Below are positions 1 through 8,415 of a stretch of DNA of 64,000 bases, piece by piece. The number at the start of each line of letters is the position of its first letter. Position 1 is the stretch's first letter. The stretch comes from an uncultured Christensenella sp. (GTDB lineage: Bacteria > Bacillota > Clostridia > Christensenellales > Borkfalkiaceae), in contig CAJUER010000003.1 in the NCBI GenBank assembly GCA_910585705.1, positions 62,001 through 126,000 of the forward strand, read 5' to 3'. The notes under the pieces were generated by a model. It had not been told where the DNA came from. It searched no databases and was given only the letters and a program-made list of their open reading frames with translations. The position numbers and the translations under genes were made by a program.

Positions 1-1
1 A

Positions 2-913
2 GATAAGGCGGCGGCATATACTACACTGTATCATGTTTTAATTACGCTTGCAAAACTGACCGCGCCATATACGCCGTTTATCGCGGAAATGATTTACCTC
101 AATCTTGTTCCGCAATTCGATAAAGCCGCGCTCAAGTCGGTACACCTTTGCCGTTTCCCCGAAAGCGATAAAAAGTATATCGATAAAAAATTGGAAGAAG
201 GCATGGACGAAGTGCTTGACATAGTGGTGTTAGGAAGGGCGGCGCGCAACGCCGGCAACCTTAAAAACCGCCAGCCGCTTGCGAAGATGCTTGTTGTATC
301 CGACAGAAAGATAGAACTTTCCGAAGAAGAGCGCGCCATTGTTTTAGACGAGCTAAATATTAAAACCTTTGAATTTGCGGACGACGCGGAGAAGTATATC
401 AATTACAAATTGAAGCCTCAGCTCAAAACGCTCGGACCCAAGTACGGCAAAAAGCTGGGCGTGATTTCCGCTTTCCTTGCAACGTGCAACGCTAAGGAAG
501 TCGTCAACGCGGTGAAGAACGGCGGCAGCTACGAAATAGCCGGAGAGGACGTGACTTTAAAGAGCGAGGATTTGCAGATTTTTACCGAAAGCGCAAACGG
601 CTTCGTCGCGGCTGAGGACGGGGGGATAACCGTCGCTCTCGATACGCGGTTGACCGAAGAACTCATTTTCGAGGGTATCGAGCGCGAAATTGTTTCCAAA
701 ATCCAGAATATGCGAAAGGACGCGGGCTTCGAGGTAACCGACCGAATAGAAATTTGCTACACCGCAGAAGGCAAAGCGGAAAAAGTGCTTAAAAAAGGCG
801 GATTTGCGGGCGACGTGCTTGCGGAAAAAATATCCGCAGGCAGTGCGGACGGATACACCAAAGAACAGAATATAAACGGCGAAAAAGTAATTTTGACCAT
901 AATTAAAAAATAA
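2..913 (+). CDS. ileS: Isoleucyl-tRNA synthetase, C-terminal part (5' end outside window)
   Basis: Class I aminoacyl-tRNA synthetase that charges tRNA-Ile in the cytoplasm. The frame is open from base 2, so about 303 C-terminal residues are present. The first residues match the anticodon-binding helical domain of IleS (a stretch reading LAKLTAPYTPFIAE, followed by NLVPQF). The catalytic HIGH and KMSKS motifs lie outside the window. No C-terminal zinc-finger cysteines are visible, so this may be the longer IleS type that ends in a DUF5915-like domain; that is a guess from the absence of the motif. It ends 12 bases before the next gene. Confidence 0.9.
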   Translation, partial: DKAAAYTTLYHVLITLAKLTAPYTPFIAEMIYLNLVPQFDKAALKSVHLCRFPESDKKYIDKKLEEGMDEVLDIVVLGRAARNAGNLKNRQPLAKMLVVSDRKIELSEEERAIVLDELNIKTFEFADDAEKYINYKLKPQLKTLGPKYGKKLGVISAFLATCNAKEVVNAVKNGGSYEIAGEDVTLKSEDLQIFTESANGFVAAEDGGITVALDTRLTEELIFEGIEREIVSKIQNMRKDAGFEVTDRIEICYTAEGKAEKVLKKGGFAGDVLAEKISAGSADGYTKEQNINGEKVILTIIKK

Positions 914-925
914 ACGGAGTGAAAT

Positions 926-1282
926 ATGTACGAAGATTTTTTCGAATGGCTTGACGGTGAAATCGTCTGTGTGGACAAAGGAGCCTATGCTTTCGCTATA
1001 ATCGTTTATAGTAATAAAAAGGGATATGCGGCGGAACTTATAGGCGCAAATTCGTTTGACGACGAGGACGACGACTGGATTCACGATACGATGTATTCGA
1101 GCCGCGCGTACGGAGACGAGTTCAAATTTGCCGCCGAAAGCCGTAAAAAAGCTTTTGATTACATCGGTATGGCTTTAAAGGAATATCTCAAACGCGGCGC
1201 GCGTTCAAAACGCCTCAAAGGCAGTCATGCGGTTGCCTGCGGTTTGCAGGGCGGGGCATTGCGTCTTTTATACAGACGCTGA
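926..1282 (+). CDS. Hypothetical protein, 118 aa
   Basis: I do not recognise this family. The protein is soluble-looking, has an acidic cluster in the middle (DDEDDDW around residues 45-51) and a basic C-terminal third (KRGARSKRLKG). A plausible ribosome-binding site (CGGAG) lies 7-8 bases before the ATG, and the gene follows ileS by 12 bases, so the two may be co-transcribed. No signal peptide, membrane segment or catalytic motif is apparent. Confidence 0.6.
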   Translation: MYEDFFEWLDGEIVCVDKGAYAFAIIVYSNKKGYAAELIGANSFDDEDDDWIHDTMYSSRAYGDEFKFAAESRKKAFDYIGMALKEYLKRGARSKRLKGSHAVACGLQGGALRLLYRR

Positions 1283-1335
1283 TTAAAATTTACAACTTAA
1301 AACATATTTTCAAAACACGCTCATAGATTTATTTT

Positions 1336-1620
1336 ATGGGCGGTTTTATTTTTAAACGTAAAAAACAGCAAGCGGATAACGCGCAGACGGCAGGCGGATT
1401 GTTTGGCTTGAACAGCGGCGAAAGCGCGGTAATTTCCAAAATAGAAATTTCGGGCAACGCGGCGGCGCGGTTAAATTCGCTGGGCGTTTCGGTCGGCAAA
1501 AAAATAACGGTTTTAAGCTATTCGCTTTTTAAATCGAGCGTGCTCATAGGCTGCGGCGCGGTCAGGCTGGGAATAAGGAAAGCGCTTGCCGTGCTGATTG
1601 AGGTGGAAAAATGCGCGTAA
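1336..1620 (+). CDS. feoA: FeoA family protein
   Basis: Small SH3-like FeoA protein, 94 aa, thought to assist the ferrous iron transporter FeoB at the cytoplasmic face. The core from about residue 25 onward has the FeoA pattern: a glycine-rich strand, ARLNSLGVSVGKKITVLSY, then LGIRKALAVLIEVE. An extra N-terminal segment of about 20 residues (basic, then Gln/Ala) precedes the domain. It overlaps feoB by 10 bases, which strongly suggests translational coupling. No clear Shine-Dalgarno sequence precedes the ATG, so a slightly different start is possible. Confidence 0.8.
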   Translation: MGGFIFKRKKQQADNAQTAGGLFGLNSGESAVISKIEISGNAAARLNSLGVSVGKKITVLSYSLFKSSVLIGCGAVRLGIRKALAVLIEVEKCA

Positions 1621-3290
1621 AAACGGTTCGGGTGGAAAAAGCGGCAAACGGCAAACGCGCAGTTCTTGCCGGCAACCCAAACGCGGGCAAAACAACCCTT
1701 TTCAACGCGCTTACCCACAGCAGTCTGCGCACGGGCAACTTTCACGGCGTAACCACCGCTTCGGCGGAAAAAACTTCGGGCGGAGTAACTTATGTGGACG
1801 CGCCAGGTCTTTATGCAATGAGCGCGTACTCTATGGAAGAGGCGAACGCCGCCGAGCAAATAAAGACCGCCGATCTTATAATAAACGTTGCGGACGCGCT
1901 CACGCTTGAAAACAGCCTAAACTTAACGCGCAGGCTTATAAGCACCGGCAAGCCCGTAGCGCTTTACGTTACAAAGCTTAACCAACTTAAAAAAAGGGGC
2001 GGCAGGCTTGACGCGGAAAAGCTTTCGCGCTATCTCGGAGTGCCCGTTTTTACCTGCTCGCCAAAGCAGTTCAAAAAGAGCGTGGAAGAGGGTATAAATT
2101 TCAACGTTGCAAAGGGCGGCGCAAGCATTGCGGAAGCGTATTCTTCGGGGCGCGAAGGGCTGTCGCGTGCGGATAAACTTTTTTATAACCGCTTTTTCGC
2201 TCTCTTTTTCTTTATAGCGGCAATCGCGCTTATGTTCTTTCTCGCTTTCCACCCAAAAATGTTCGGCGCGGTTTTAAAGGATTTGACCGAAAATTTAATT
2301 TGCGTGAAGCTGTCGGACGCGATAACTTCGCATATGCGCAACGAGGCGGTTATTTCGCTTTTGTCTGAGGGTATTTTGGGCGGCGCGGGCAGCGTGCTTT
2401 CGTTCGTGCCGCAGATAGCGGTTTTATATTTATTTCTTACGCTGTTGGATGAAAGCGGAATAACTTCCGCGCTTTCTTTTGCGACCGACGGACTGTTTGA
2501 AAAAGTAAAGCTGTCGGGCAGGGCGGCGTTTTCGCTTGTTTCGGGCTTCGGCTGTACGGCGGCGGCTATACTCACAACTCGCGGCTATTCTACGTCAAGT
2601 GCGCAAAAGCGCACGGTCGCCGTTTTGCCTTACATACCCTGCGGTGCGAAACTGCCGGTGTTTTTAACCTTTCTCGCCCCGCTTTTCAAAAACCCGTTCC
2701 CCGTAATAACCTGTTTCTACTTCGCGGGACTTCTTATTTCCCTTGCGTTCTCGTTTGTATTAAAGGGCGACGGCGAGGGTATGCTTTCGGAGGTTACGCC
2801 CATAATTTTTCCTCAGCTTTCCGCTGTCGGTAAAAAGTTGTTTTTTTACATAAAAGGGTTTATAATAAAGGTGTCGGGTGTAATTCTCGCATTTTGCGTG
2901 ATAAGCTGGTTCTTTTCGCACTTTTCTTTTAAGTTCGAATATATGACGGCGGATGAAAGTATGCTCGCCGCTTTAAGCCGCATTTTAGCGTTTGCGTTTA
3001 AGCCTATGGGAGTGGACGACTGGCGCATAGCCTATTCGGCGCTGTGCGGCTTTGTCGCAAAGGAAAACGTTGCGGCAACGGTAGCAATGCTTATGCCCGA
3101 AGGAACGGGGCTTTCAATGCCCTCCGCGCTTGCGGTAAGCACGTTCATACTTCTCAGCCCTGCCTGTATTTCGGCGCTGTCGGCTTCCGTTAAGGAAACG
3201 GGCTTGAAATTCACGCTCAAATGTTTTGCGGTACAAACGGCGGTCGCGTTTATAGGCGCGTACGCGGTAAACTTATTATTCGGTTTATGA
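1611..3290 (+). CDS. feoB: Ferrous iron transporter FeoB, short form with altered G4 motif
   Basis: Membrane Fe2+ uptake protein with an N-terminal G domain. The P-loop GNPNAGKT is at residues 21-28 and the G3 motif DAPG at 63-66. The position of the guanine-specificity motif (usually NxxD in FeoB) reads TKLN at 121-124. After a short linker come about 8-9 hydrophobic segments, including the conserved GFGCTAAAI region and the Gate-like SGRAAFSLVSGFG stretch. At 559 residues it is at the short end of the family (about 600-770). The ATG overlaps feoA; the stop overlaps the next start (ATGA). It is probably one operon with the pseudouridine synthase. Confidence 0.88.
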   Translation: MRVKTVRVEKAANGKRAVLAGNPNAGKTTLFNALTHSSLRTGNFHGVTTASAEKTSGGVTYVDAPGLYAMSAYSMEEANAAEQIKTADLIINVADALTLENSLNLTRRLISTGKPVALYVTKLNQLKKRGGRLDAEKLSRYLGVPVFTCSPKQFKKSVEEGINFNVAKGGASIAEAYSSGREGLSRADKLFYNRFFALFFFIAAIALMFFLAFHPKMFGAVLKDLTENLICVKLSDAITSHMRNEAVISLLSEGILGGAGSVLSFVPQIAVLYLFLTLLDESGITSALSFATDGLFEKVKLSGRAAFSLVSGFGCTAAAILTTRGYSTSSAQKRTVAVLPYIPCGAKLPVFLTFLAPLFKNPFPVITCFYFAGLLISLAFSFVLKGDGEGMLSEVTPIIFPQLSAVGKKLFFYIKGFIIKVSGVILAFCVISWFFSHFSFKFEYMTADESMLAALSRILAFAFKPMGVDDWRIAYSALCGFVAKENVAATVAMLMPEGTGLSMPSALAVSTFILLSPACISALSASVKETGLKFTLKCFAVQTAVAFIGAYAVNLLFGL

Positions 3291-4099
3291 AAATTTTCAC
3301 GGCAGACAAAAAAACAAATTTAAAGGACTTTACCGACTGCGTTTTTCCGCAGGGCGGTTTTTGTCTTGCCCGTCTTTTGAAGAACAGGGACGTAAAAGTG
3401 AACGGCGTGCGCGTATCGGGCAACGTTGCACTTGACTGCGGCGACGAGGTGGCGTATTACACAACCTTAAAGCAGGAGAGTATGCCGAGCCATAAATCCG
3501 TCTACGAGGACGAAAATATTTTTATTGCGGACAAGTTTTCGGGCGTGAATACCGAAGGACTTTTGTCCGAGCTTTGCGGCAAGGGCGAATTTTTCGCTGT
3601 GCACAGGCTTGACAGAAACACGCAGGGTCTAATAATTTTCGCAAAAAACAAGGACGCGCAGGACAATCTTTTAGAGGCGTTCAAGACAAGGCGCGTCGGA
3701 AAAACTTATATCGCGCTGTGTAAAAATTGCTTCAAGGAGCAGAGCGGAACGCTTACGGCCTACCTTAAAAAGGATGAGAAAAATTCGACGGTTAAAATTT
3801 ACGGCAGGCAGGTCGAGGGCGGCTTGAAGATAATCACGGAATACTCGGTTGCCGAAGTGCGCGGCGACGTCGCGCTTGTGAACGTTACTTTGCATACAGG
3901 AAGAACTCACCAGATTCGCGCCCACCTTGCTTATATCGGCTGTCCCGTGCTCGGCGACGAAAAGTACGGCGACGGAAAGTTGAACAAAAAATACGGACTG
4001 ACGCGGCAGTGCCTTGTGTCGAAAACGCTTACCTTCGGAACGGACGGTTGTCTGGAATATTTGAACGGTAAAAGTTTCACAAGCTCGTTCGGGCTGTAA
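3287..4099 (+). CDS. RluA-family pseudouridine synthase
   Basis: Converts uridine to pseudouridine in rRNA or tRNA. The 270-residue protein starts at the ATG that overlaps the feoB stop codon (ATGA), giving a sensible N terminus; an upstream ATG at 3221 would lie inside feoB. An S4-like RNA-binding segment is at about residues 20-55 (LLKNRDVKVNGVRV), followed by the catalytic motif HRLDRNTQGL with the active-site Asp, and the C-terminal GRTHQIRAHLAYIGCPVLGD motif. Which RNA site it modifies cannot be read from sequence. The link to iron uptake is probably only positional. Confidence 0.88.
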   Translation: MKIFTADKKTNLKDFTDCVFPQGGFCLARLLKNRDVKVNGVRVSGNVALDCGDEVAYYTTLKQESMPSHKSVYEDENIFIADKFSGVNTEGLLSELCGKGEFFAVHRLDRNTQGLIIFAKNKDAQDNLLEAFKTRRVGKTYIALCKNCFKEQSGTLTAYLKKDEKNSTVKIYGRQVEGGLKIITEYSVAEVRGDVALVNVTLHTGRTHQIRAHLAYIGCPVLGDEKYGDGKLNKKYGLTRQCLVSKTLTFGTDGCLEYLNGKSFTSSFGL

Positions 4100-4209
4100 A
4101 TAATTGCCGTTTGCGCGTTTTTTTGCGTGTGGAAACGGTTATAAAATAAACAGGAATATTTTGTTAAAATACGGGCGCAAGCAAAACTGCGCTTTTCAAG
4201 GAGAAAAAA

Positions 4210-4518
4210 ATGCAACAGGTAAAACTCGTTTCAGCGGGGGAGAAGCTCATTTTTTCGCTTTCCGGCGAAATCGATTCAGCTACGAGCGACAATTTTTACG
4301 CGGCTGTAAGGGCGGCTTATCAGCACGATAAAAAGGACGTTGTGTTCGACTGCGCCGCGCTCACCTTTATAGACAGCACCATGCTGGGCACTTTCGTCAA
4401 GATTCTTAAAGAGGTCAAGGCGGACGGTTATTCTATGCTACTTAAAAACGTTCAGCCGAGAATAAGAAAGCTTTTCGAAATCTGTGCGCTCGATACTATA
4501 ATGGAGATAGAAAGATGA
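4210..4518 (+). CDS. Anti-sigma factor antagonist (STAS domain)
   Basis: STAS protein of the SpoIIAA/RsbV type, 102 aa. Such proteins bind the anti-sigma kinase when unphosphorylated and so release the sigma factor. The conserved phosphorylation site is present: FIDST with Ser56, matching Ser58 of SpoIIAA. A good RBS (AAGGAG) lies 5 bases before the ATG. The stop overlaps the next start by 4 bases (ATGA). It is the first gene of a tightly overlapping four-gene operon ending at 5949. Confidence 0.85.
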   Translation: MQQVKLVSAGEKLIFSLSGEIDSATSDNFYAAVRAAYQHDKKDVVFDCAALTFIDSTMLGTFVKILKEVKADGYSMLLKNVQPRIRKLFEICALDTIMEIER

Positions 4519-4862
4519 GGCAGTTTACGGTAGAATTTCATTTATGCGACAGCGAATATATGACAGCGCTCCGCCTTGTTGCGGGCGCGGTTTGTTCCGC
4601 CGCAAATGCTAATATAGACGTCCTTGAAGATTTTAAGGTCTGCGTTACCGAAAGCGCGCTCGTTTTAAGGAACTGCGGCTTCGATAAGGTAAGGGCGGAA
4701 TTCCAGACCGCAAACGGGCTTTCCTGCACGCTTTCGGGCATAGGCGGAAATCCCTGTGCGGGCAACAACGAATTTTCTCTGTCGCTTATCCGCGCGCTCG
4801 TCACGGGCTGCGGAATAAAGAGCGACGACGGTGTGATAAGCAAGGTTACGATTAAAATATGA
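4515..4862 (+). CDS. Degenerate HATPase protein, RsbW/SpoIIAB-like position
   Basis: By position this is the anti-sigma kinase of the operon (antagonist-kinase-sigma order). The 115-residue protein keeps the start of a GHKL fold: LRLVAGAVCSAANANIDVLED resembles the first helices of RsbW, followed by an E-containing helix (KVCVTESALVLRN). However, the N-box is altered and no clear GxGxG ATP-lid motif is visible; GIGGNPCAG falls in the wrong place. It may bind the sigma factor or STAS protein without kinase activity. The stop overlaps the sigma gene start. Confidence 0.6.
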   Translation: MRQFTVEFHLCDSEYMTALRLVAGAVCSAANANIDVLEDFKVCVTESALVLRNCGFDKVRAEFQTANGLSCTLSGIGGNPCAGNNEFSLSLIRALVTGCGIKSDDGVISKVTIKI

Positions 4863-5584
4863 TTGACGCAAAAGAGACGGAACGGCTTTTCGCCGAATAC
4901 CGCCGTACGGGCGATATTTCGGTTAGAAACAAGCTCGTCGAAAACCATGTTTACATAGCCGAGATTCTCGCTAAAAAATTTGCGGGCAGGGGAGTGGAAT
5001 ACGACGACCTGCTTCAAGTCGCTTACGAGGCTCTCATTTCGGGCGTTGAAAAATTCAACCCCGATTTGGGCGTGCAGTTCACAACGTACGTTATTCCTAC
5101 CATAACGGGAATGATAAAAAATTACTTCCGCGATTATTCGCGTTCGGTTCGCCTTCCGCGCCGTATCTATACGCTGGCTGTAAAGGTGCGTGCGGAGGTA
5201 AACGAGTATTTTAAAGAGCACGGCGAAAAGCCGACGGTAAAACAGCTTTCCCAAAAGCTTGGGGCGAGCGAGGAGCTTATAATCGAAGCGCTGGAATACC
5301 GCGCGCCCGTAAGTCTTGACACCACCGTAAAATCGGAGGACGGCGAGGGACGCCTTTACGACGTTATTCCCGACTTAAACAACAGCTTCGAAAGGTTCGA
5401 GGATTCCGAATCGCTTAAAACGGAGATACGCAAGCTCGACCCGACCGAACAGAAGGTGGTAAAGCTTCGCTTTGTGGAGGGCAAGTCGCAGTCGGAAGTG
5501 GGTAAAATTCTGGGCGTGAGTCAGATGTTCGTTTCGCGCGCGGAAAGAAAGATTGTAGAAAAATTAAAGGACGCACTGCTTTGA
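4859..5584 (+). CDS. RNA polymerase sigma factor, SigB/SigF/SigG family
   Basis: Sigma-70 family alternative sigma factor of 241 aa. Region 2 is visible as DDLLQVAYEALISGVEKFNP and FTTYVIPTITGMIKNYFRD, region 3 as KPTVKQLSQKLGASEELI, and region 4 ends with the HTH VGKILGVSQMFVSRAERK. The region 4 sequence and the flanking STAS/HATPase genes match the partner-switching sigma factors SigB (stress) and SigF (forespore). The window also encodes SigE and SigG, so this could be SigF, but residues after region 2.4 (VRLPRR) look more SigB-like. I leave the name open. Confidence 0.88.
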   Translation: MIDAKETERLFAEYRRTGDISVRNKLVENHVYIAEILAKKFAGRGVEYDDLLQVAYEALISGVEKFNPDLGVQFTTYVIPTITGMIKNYFRDYSRSVRLPRRIYTLAVKVRAEVNEYFKEHGEKPTVKQLSQKLGASEELIIEALEYRAPVSLDTTVKSEDGEGRLYDVIPDLNNSFERFEDSESLKTEIRKLDPTEQKVVKLRFVEGKSQSEVGKILGVSQMFVSRAERKIVEKLKDALL

Positions 5585-5949
5585 CGATTAATTTTAAGGT
5601 TGACAACTTAAAAAGCATGCACGACGAGCTGAAAGCTTTTACATCTTTCCTGCTCGACGCGGGTGTGTGCGACGATGACGTTTTCGCAAGCAAGCTTATA
5701 TCCTGCGAGCTGATAACCAACGTCATTCGTCACGGCGGCGACACTGCGTTTTTTACGGGCGCGCTGGATAACGGGGGAATAGTTATAACCATTGCGGCGG
5801 AAAGCCTGCGCGGCGCGGACTTGTGCGGCAGTCTGCCGGACGTGTTTGCGGAAAGCGGCAGAGGGCTGTATATAGTAAGAAATATGTGTCGCGGCGAAAT
5901 AGAGCGCGGCGCGGACGGAGAGGTGCGCGTGTACCTTAAACGCAAATAA
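5581..5949 (+). CDS. HATPase anti-sigma kinase, RsbW-like
   Basis: GHKL ATPase of 122 aa starting at a TTG that overlaps the sigma gene stop (TTGA). The ATP site is well preserved: N-box ELITNVIRHGG and G2 box SGRGLYIVRNM. It is therefore the better candidate for the active serine kinase that sequesters the sigma factor and phosphorylates the STAS protein. Having a second HATPase after the sigma gene differs from spoIIA (two regulators before sigF) and from sigB (rsbX phosphatase after sigB). A perfect inverted-repeat terminator follows. Confidence 0.8.
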   Translation: MTINFKVDNLKSMHDELKAFTSFLLDAGVCDDDVFASKLISCELITNVIRHGGDTAFFTGALDNGGIVITIAAESLRGADLCGSLPDVFAESGRGLYIVRNMCRGEIERGADGEVRVYLKRK

Positions 5950-5961
5950 ATTTAAACAAAT

Positions 5962-5995
5962 AAAAAAGGCTTCGGCAATTGCCGAAGCCTTTATA
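5962..5995. terminator. Bidirectional Rho-independent terminator
   Basis: A perfect palindrome of 26 bases (5966-5991; arms AAGGCTTCGGCAA and its complement) with an A-tract on the left and a T-rich stretch on the right. It lies between the converging sigma operon and the membrane protein gene and can serve both. Confidence 0.85.
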
Positions 5996-6003
5996 GCTTT
6001 ATT

Positions 6004-7686
6004 TTATTGAAGCATATTCAGTTCTTTATACATCTTGTTCAAAAGTCCGTCGGAAACAATGCTTCTCATTCTTCCGAGATAAATGAACACTGCGGAGAAG
6101 AATTTTTTATTGTCGCCGCCAATGATGTAGTCGGGAACTTTGCCTATATCGCCCTTGCTCTTTTCAATGAATATCATAGAGAACTCTATTTTTTCATTGT
6201 TGGTCAGCTTTTTCATAAACTCGTCGGTAGGACCTTGATAAACGGTGTTTACCTTGTAAATCCTTTCGGGAGTTTCGGGAACGTTGGGCGTGTAGGTCTG
6301 GTATACGTTGTGCGTGGGTATCTCCGTAGCACGCGGCGCCTGTGCCTGAGGAAGCTGAATATATTCGGGCTTAGGCTCAGCGGGTGCAGGCTTTTCGGGC
6401 TTGATTTCTTCTGCAGGCTTGTAATCGCGCAAGGTGTAGGGGAGTTCTTCGCCTACAGGCTCGGAATAGCTTACGTTGTCAAGCAGATTGTCCTCTGCTT
6501 CGGGCGCGGTTTCCGCCGCCGAAGGGTAGGAGTAGTCGTTTGCGTAATCGTTGTAAACGGGGGGTTGCGCGTTGTCCGCATAAACCTCGTTCGCGGGTGC
6601 TGCGGCAGGCTCGTTATAAACGGGTTGGAAGTATGATTCTACGGCTATGGGCTGTTCCTCTGTTACTTCCTTTCTGCTTCTTGCATATTCCATGATAAGG
6701 CGCACAATGCTTATTATGAACTGTGCCGCCGCCGCGATAAGAATGAGGCAGAGCAGGAACGCGGGTGAATATTTGCATACCGCGCAGGTTATGAACGCCG
6801 CCGCTATCGCCAACAGCTCGAGGAGGTATCTTGAAACGTTGAAGATAAGCTCGCCGCGTTTTGCACCGGTCGCAAGACCGATAATATCTATAAAGAAATT
6901 AACAAGCACTATAACCGCAACAATGAGTCCAAGACATACCGCCGCCTTTTCTTTCGCCGTCATTCCCAAAAGCAAAGTTTTGGGTCCTGCGGTGAAGAAT
7001 CCGTCCAGCAAAAGGAATCCGCTTACGGTTTGGTCTGTATACACCATAAACAGCGGGTGGCATTTAAGTTTGTCCGCGAAGTTAAGGAATTTAGCGCCTA
7101 AGCTTCCCGTAATCCAGAATCCGAAGAGGAAAAGGAAAGCGCACGAGGACAACAGTAAAAGTACAAGCTTTACAAAACCCGTAAGTTTTTTGCTTGCTAT
7201 GCTTTGAACTGCAAGCATTGCAAGCGCGCCTCCGAACGCTATAAGCATATTGTAGCTGAGCTTAGCTTCGGGCAGTGCGCCCAGTCCGATTATAAGGTAC
7301 AGCGAGATTGTAAGCGCCGCCGCAATTTCCATTGCGTAAGCTATGACCGCGCCGGCTTTCGTCTGTTTTTTGAAGGTAATGCAGACCGGAATCAACATCA
7401 AAAGCGAAACAAAAGTTATAAGCGCGTAAAGCATAACGACGAGCGCCATAAAATCGAAAGGCTTACCCTTGCCGAAAAAATAGATAGGATAGGACAAAGA
7501 AAACGCCTTGCCCAAATCGGTTTCGGGTTTGTTTATCAGATTCAGGAATACGTTGGGAAGCTCTAACGCGAGTATTTCCTTACCGTTGAAAAGGGGTAGG
7601 AATAATCCCATAAGCAGGCATACCACCGCAACCGCATAGGTTATCAGCAGTACGAGCTTTTTGGTTTTGTTTTCCGAAGTTCCCAT
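6004..7686 (-). CDS. Multispan membrane protein with Pro/Glu-rich cytoplasmic tail
   Basis: A 560-residue protein I cannot assign. The N-terminal 340 residues hold about 9-10 hydrophobic segments. The next 140 residues are rich in Pro, Glu, Ala and Tyr and look disordered. The last 75 residues look folded again (NEKIEFSMIFIEKSKGDIG, then IGGDNKKFFSAVFIYLGRMR). The layout suggests a membrane scaffold or sensor with a tethered cytoplasmic domain, but no catalytic motif is present. A GGAG site precedes the ATG and a strong promoter lies upstream at 7767-7795. Confidence 0.75.
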   Translation of the reverse strand: MGTSENKTKKLVLLITYAVAVVCLLMGLFLPLFNGKEILALELPNVFLNLINKPETDLGKAFSLSYPIYFFGKGKPFDFMALVVMLYALITFVSLLMLIPVCITFKKQTKAGAVIAYAMEIAAALTISLYLIIGLGALPEAKLSYNMLIAFGGALAMLAVQSIASKKLTGFVKLVLLLLSSCAFLFLFGFWITGSLGAKFLNFADKLKCHPLFMVYTDQTVSGFLLLDGFFTAGPKTLLLGMTAKEKAAVCLGLIVAVIVLVNFFIDIIGLATGAKRGELIFNVSRYLLELLAIAAAFITCAVCKYSPAFLLCLILIAAAAQFIISIVRLIMEYARSRKEVTEEQPIAVESYFQPVYNEPAAAPANEVYADNAQPPVYNDYANDYSYPSAAETAPEAEDNLLDNVSYSEPVGEELPYTLRDYKPAEEIKPEKPAPAEPKPEYIQLPQAQAPRATEIPTHNVYQTYTPNVPETPERIYKVNTVYQGPTDEFMKKLTNNEKIEFSMIFIEKSKGDIGKVPDYIIGGDNKKFFSAVFIYLGRMRSIVSDGLLNKMYKELNMLQ

Positions 7687-7766
7687 ATGATTTTTCTCCG
7701 TTTAATTTAGTATAAAAATATTAAGAAGCGCGCAATATGCGCAAATCTCGATATTGAACTTAGTTT

Positions 7767-7795
7767 ATTTTAATACAAATCTTAATTTATGTCAA
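7767..7795 (-). promoter_or_regulatory. Sigma-A type promoter for the 560-aa membrane protein
   Basis: On the minus strand, TTGACA (7795-7790) and TAAAAT (7772-7767) are separated by exactly 17 bases. The start point would be about 75 bases before the gene's ATG. Confidence 0.75.
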
Positions 7796-7974
7796 GGATT
7801 AATAAGAATAATTTGTTATATCGGGGGATAATAGGGGGATTTTTCGTGCATTGCCGCCCGTTGCGTTCTCTTTTTAATTTGCTTCCGTTTGCGGTAATTA
7901 TTCAGTTTGCGCAAGCCTGCCGCCGTGCGTTTTACGCACGTTTGCGCGTATTTTTCCAATAAATAAAAAAGATA

Positions 7975-8003
7975 TTGCAAAACGCATAAAAATGCGTTAT
8001 AAT
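7975..8003 (+). promoter_or_regulatory. Promoter with a perfect palindrome filling the spacer
   Basis: TTGCAA (7975-7980) and TATAAT (7998-8003) are separated by 17 bases. The spacer is almost exactly an inverted repeat, AACGCAT-AAAA-ATGCGTT (7981-7998). A repressor bound there would block RNA polymerase. The downstream gene encodes an HTH protein, so autoregulation is a reasonable guess. A GAGGAGG site follows before the ATG at 8026. Confidence 0.75.
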
Positions 8004-8025
8004 CTTACGGTGAGGAGGATAAAAT

Positions 8026-8403
8026 ATGAGTGCACACTCCGATAAACGCCAACAGTCGCAGGCTGTGCGGACAACCGTTTATTCACCCGAAAACACGCCT
8101 AAGGAAATAGCTTTGGCGGACGTTCTCGCCCAGCTTTCGAAGCAACAGCGCGAACAGCTTGTTTCGGGCTACAATTTAATGGAGCTTGCACGTGTTTTCG
8201 AGGACGCGGAAACAATGGAAACTGCCGACTGCTTTCTCGAAAACGGTATGAACGTTTCCGAAACTGCGCGCAAACTCTATATGCACCGCAACACGCTAAT
8301 GTACAGGCTAAATAAAATACGCAACCTTACGGGGCTTGACCTGCACGACTTCGATTCGGCGCTCACGTTCAAAATTCTCCGCGCACTGTATGAATTAAAA
8401 TAG
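8026..8403 (+). CDS. PucR/CdaR-type HTH protein (stand-alone DNA-binding domain)
   Basis: A 125-residue protein whose C-terminal half is the PucR C-terminal HTH: CFLENGMNVSETARKLYMH, then RNTLMYRLNKIRNLTGLDL. In PucR and CdaR regulators this domain follows a long sensor region; here only about 60 residues precede it, with no recognisable sensor. It likely works as a small DNA-binding protein, perhaps on the palindrome in its own promoter. The S41 protease gene starts 12 bases after its stop, so the two are probably co-transcribed. Confidence 0.8.
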   Translation: MSAHSDKRQQSQAVRTTVYSPENTPKEIALADVLAQLSKQQREQLVSGYNLMELARVFEDAETMETADCFLENGMNVSETARKLYMHRNTLMYRLNKIRNLTGLDLHDFDSALTFKILRALYELK

Positions 8404-8415
8404 AGAGAGGATACT

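Larger units (their letters stand above)
7687..8025. other. Divergent intergenic region
   Basis: Holds the minus-strand promoter (7767-7795) and the plus-strand promoter with its internal palindrome (7975-8003). In between, a 7-bp hairpin (7924-7940, arms CGTGCGT/ACGCACG) has no adjacent T-tract. I see no other gene or RNA in it. Confidence 0.6.
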
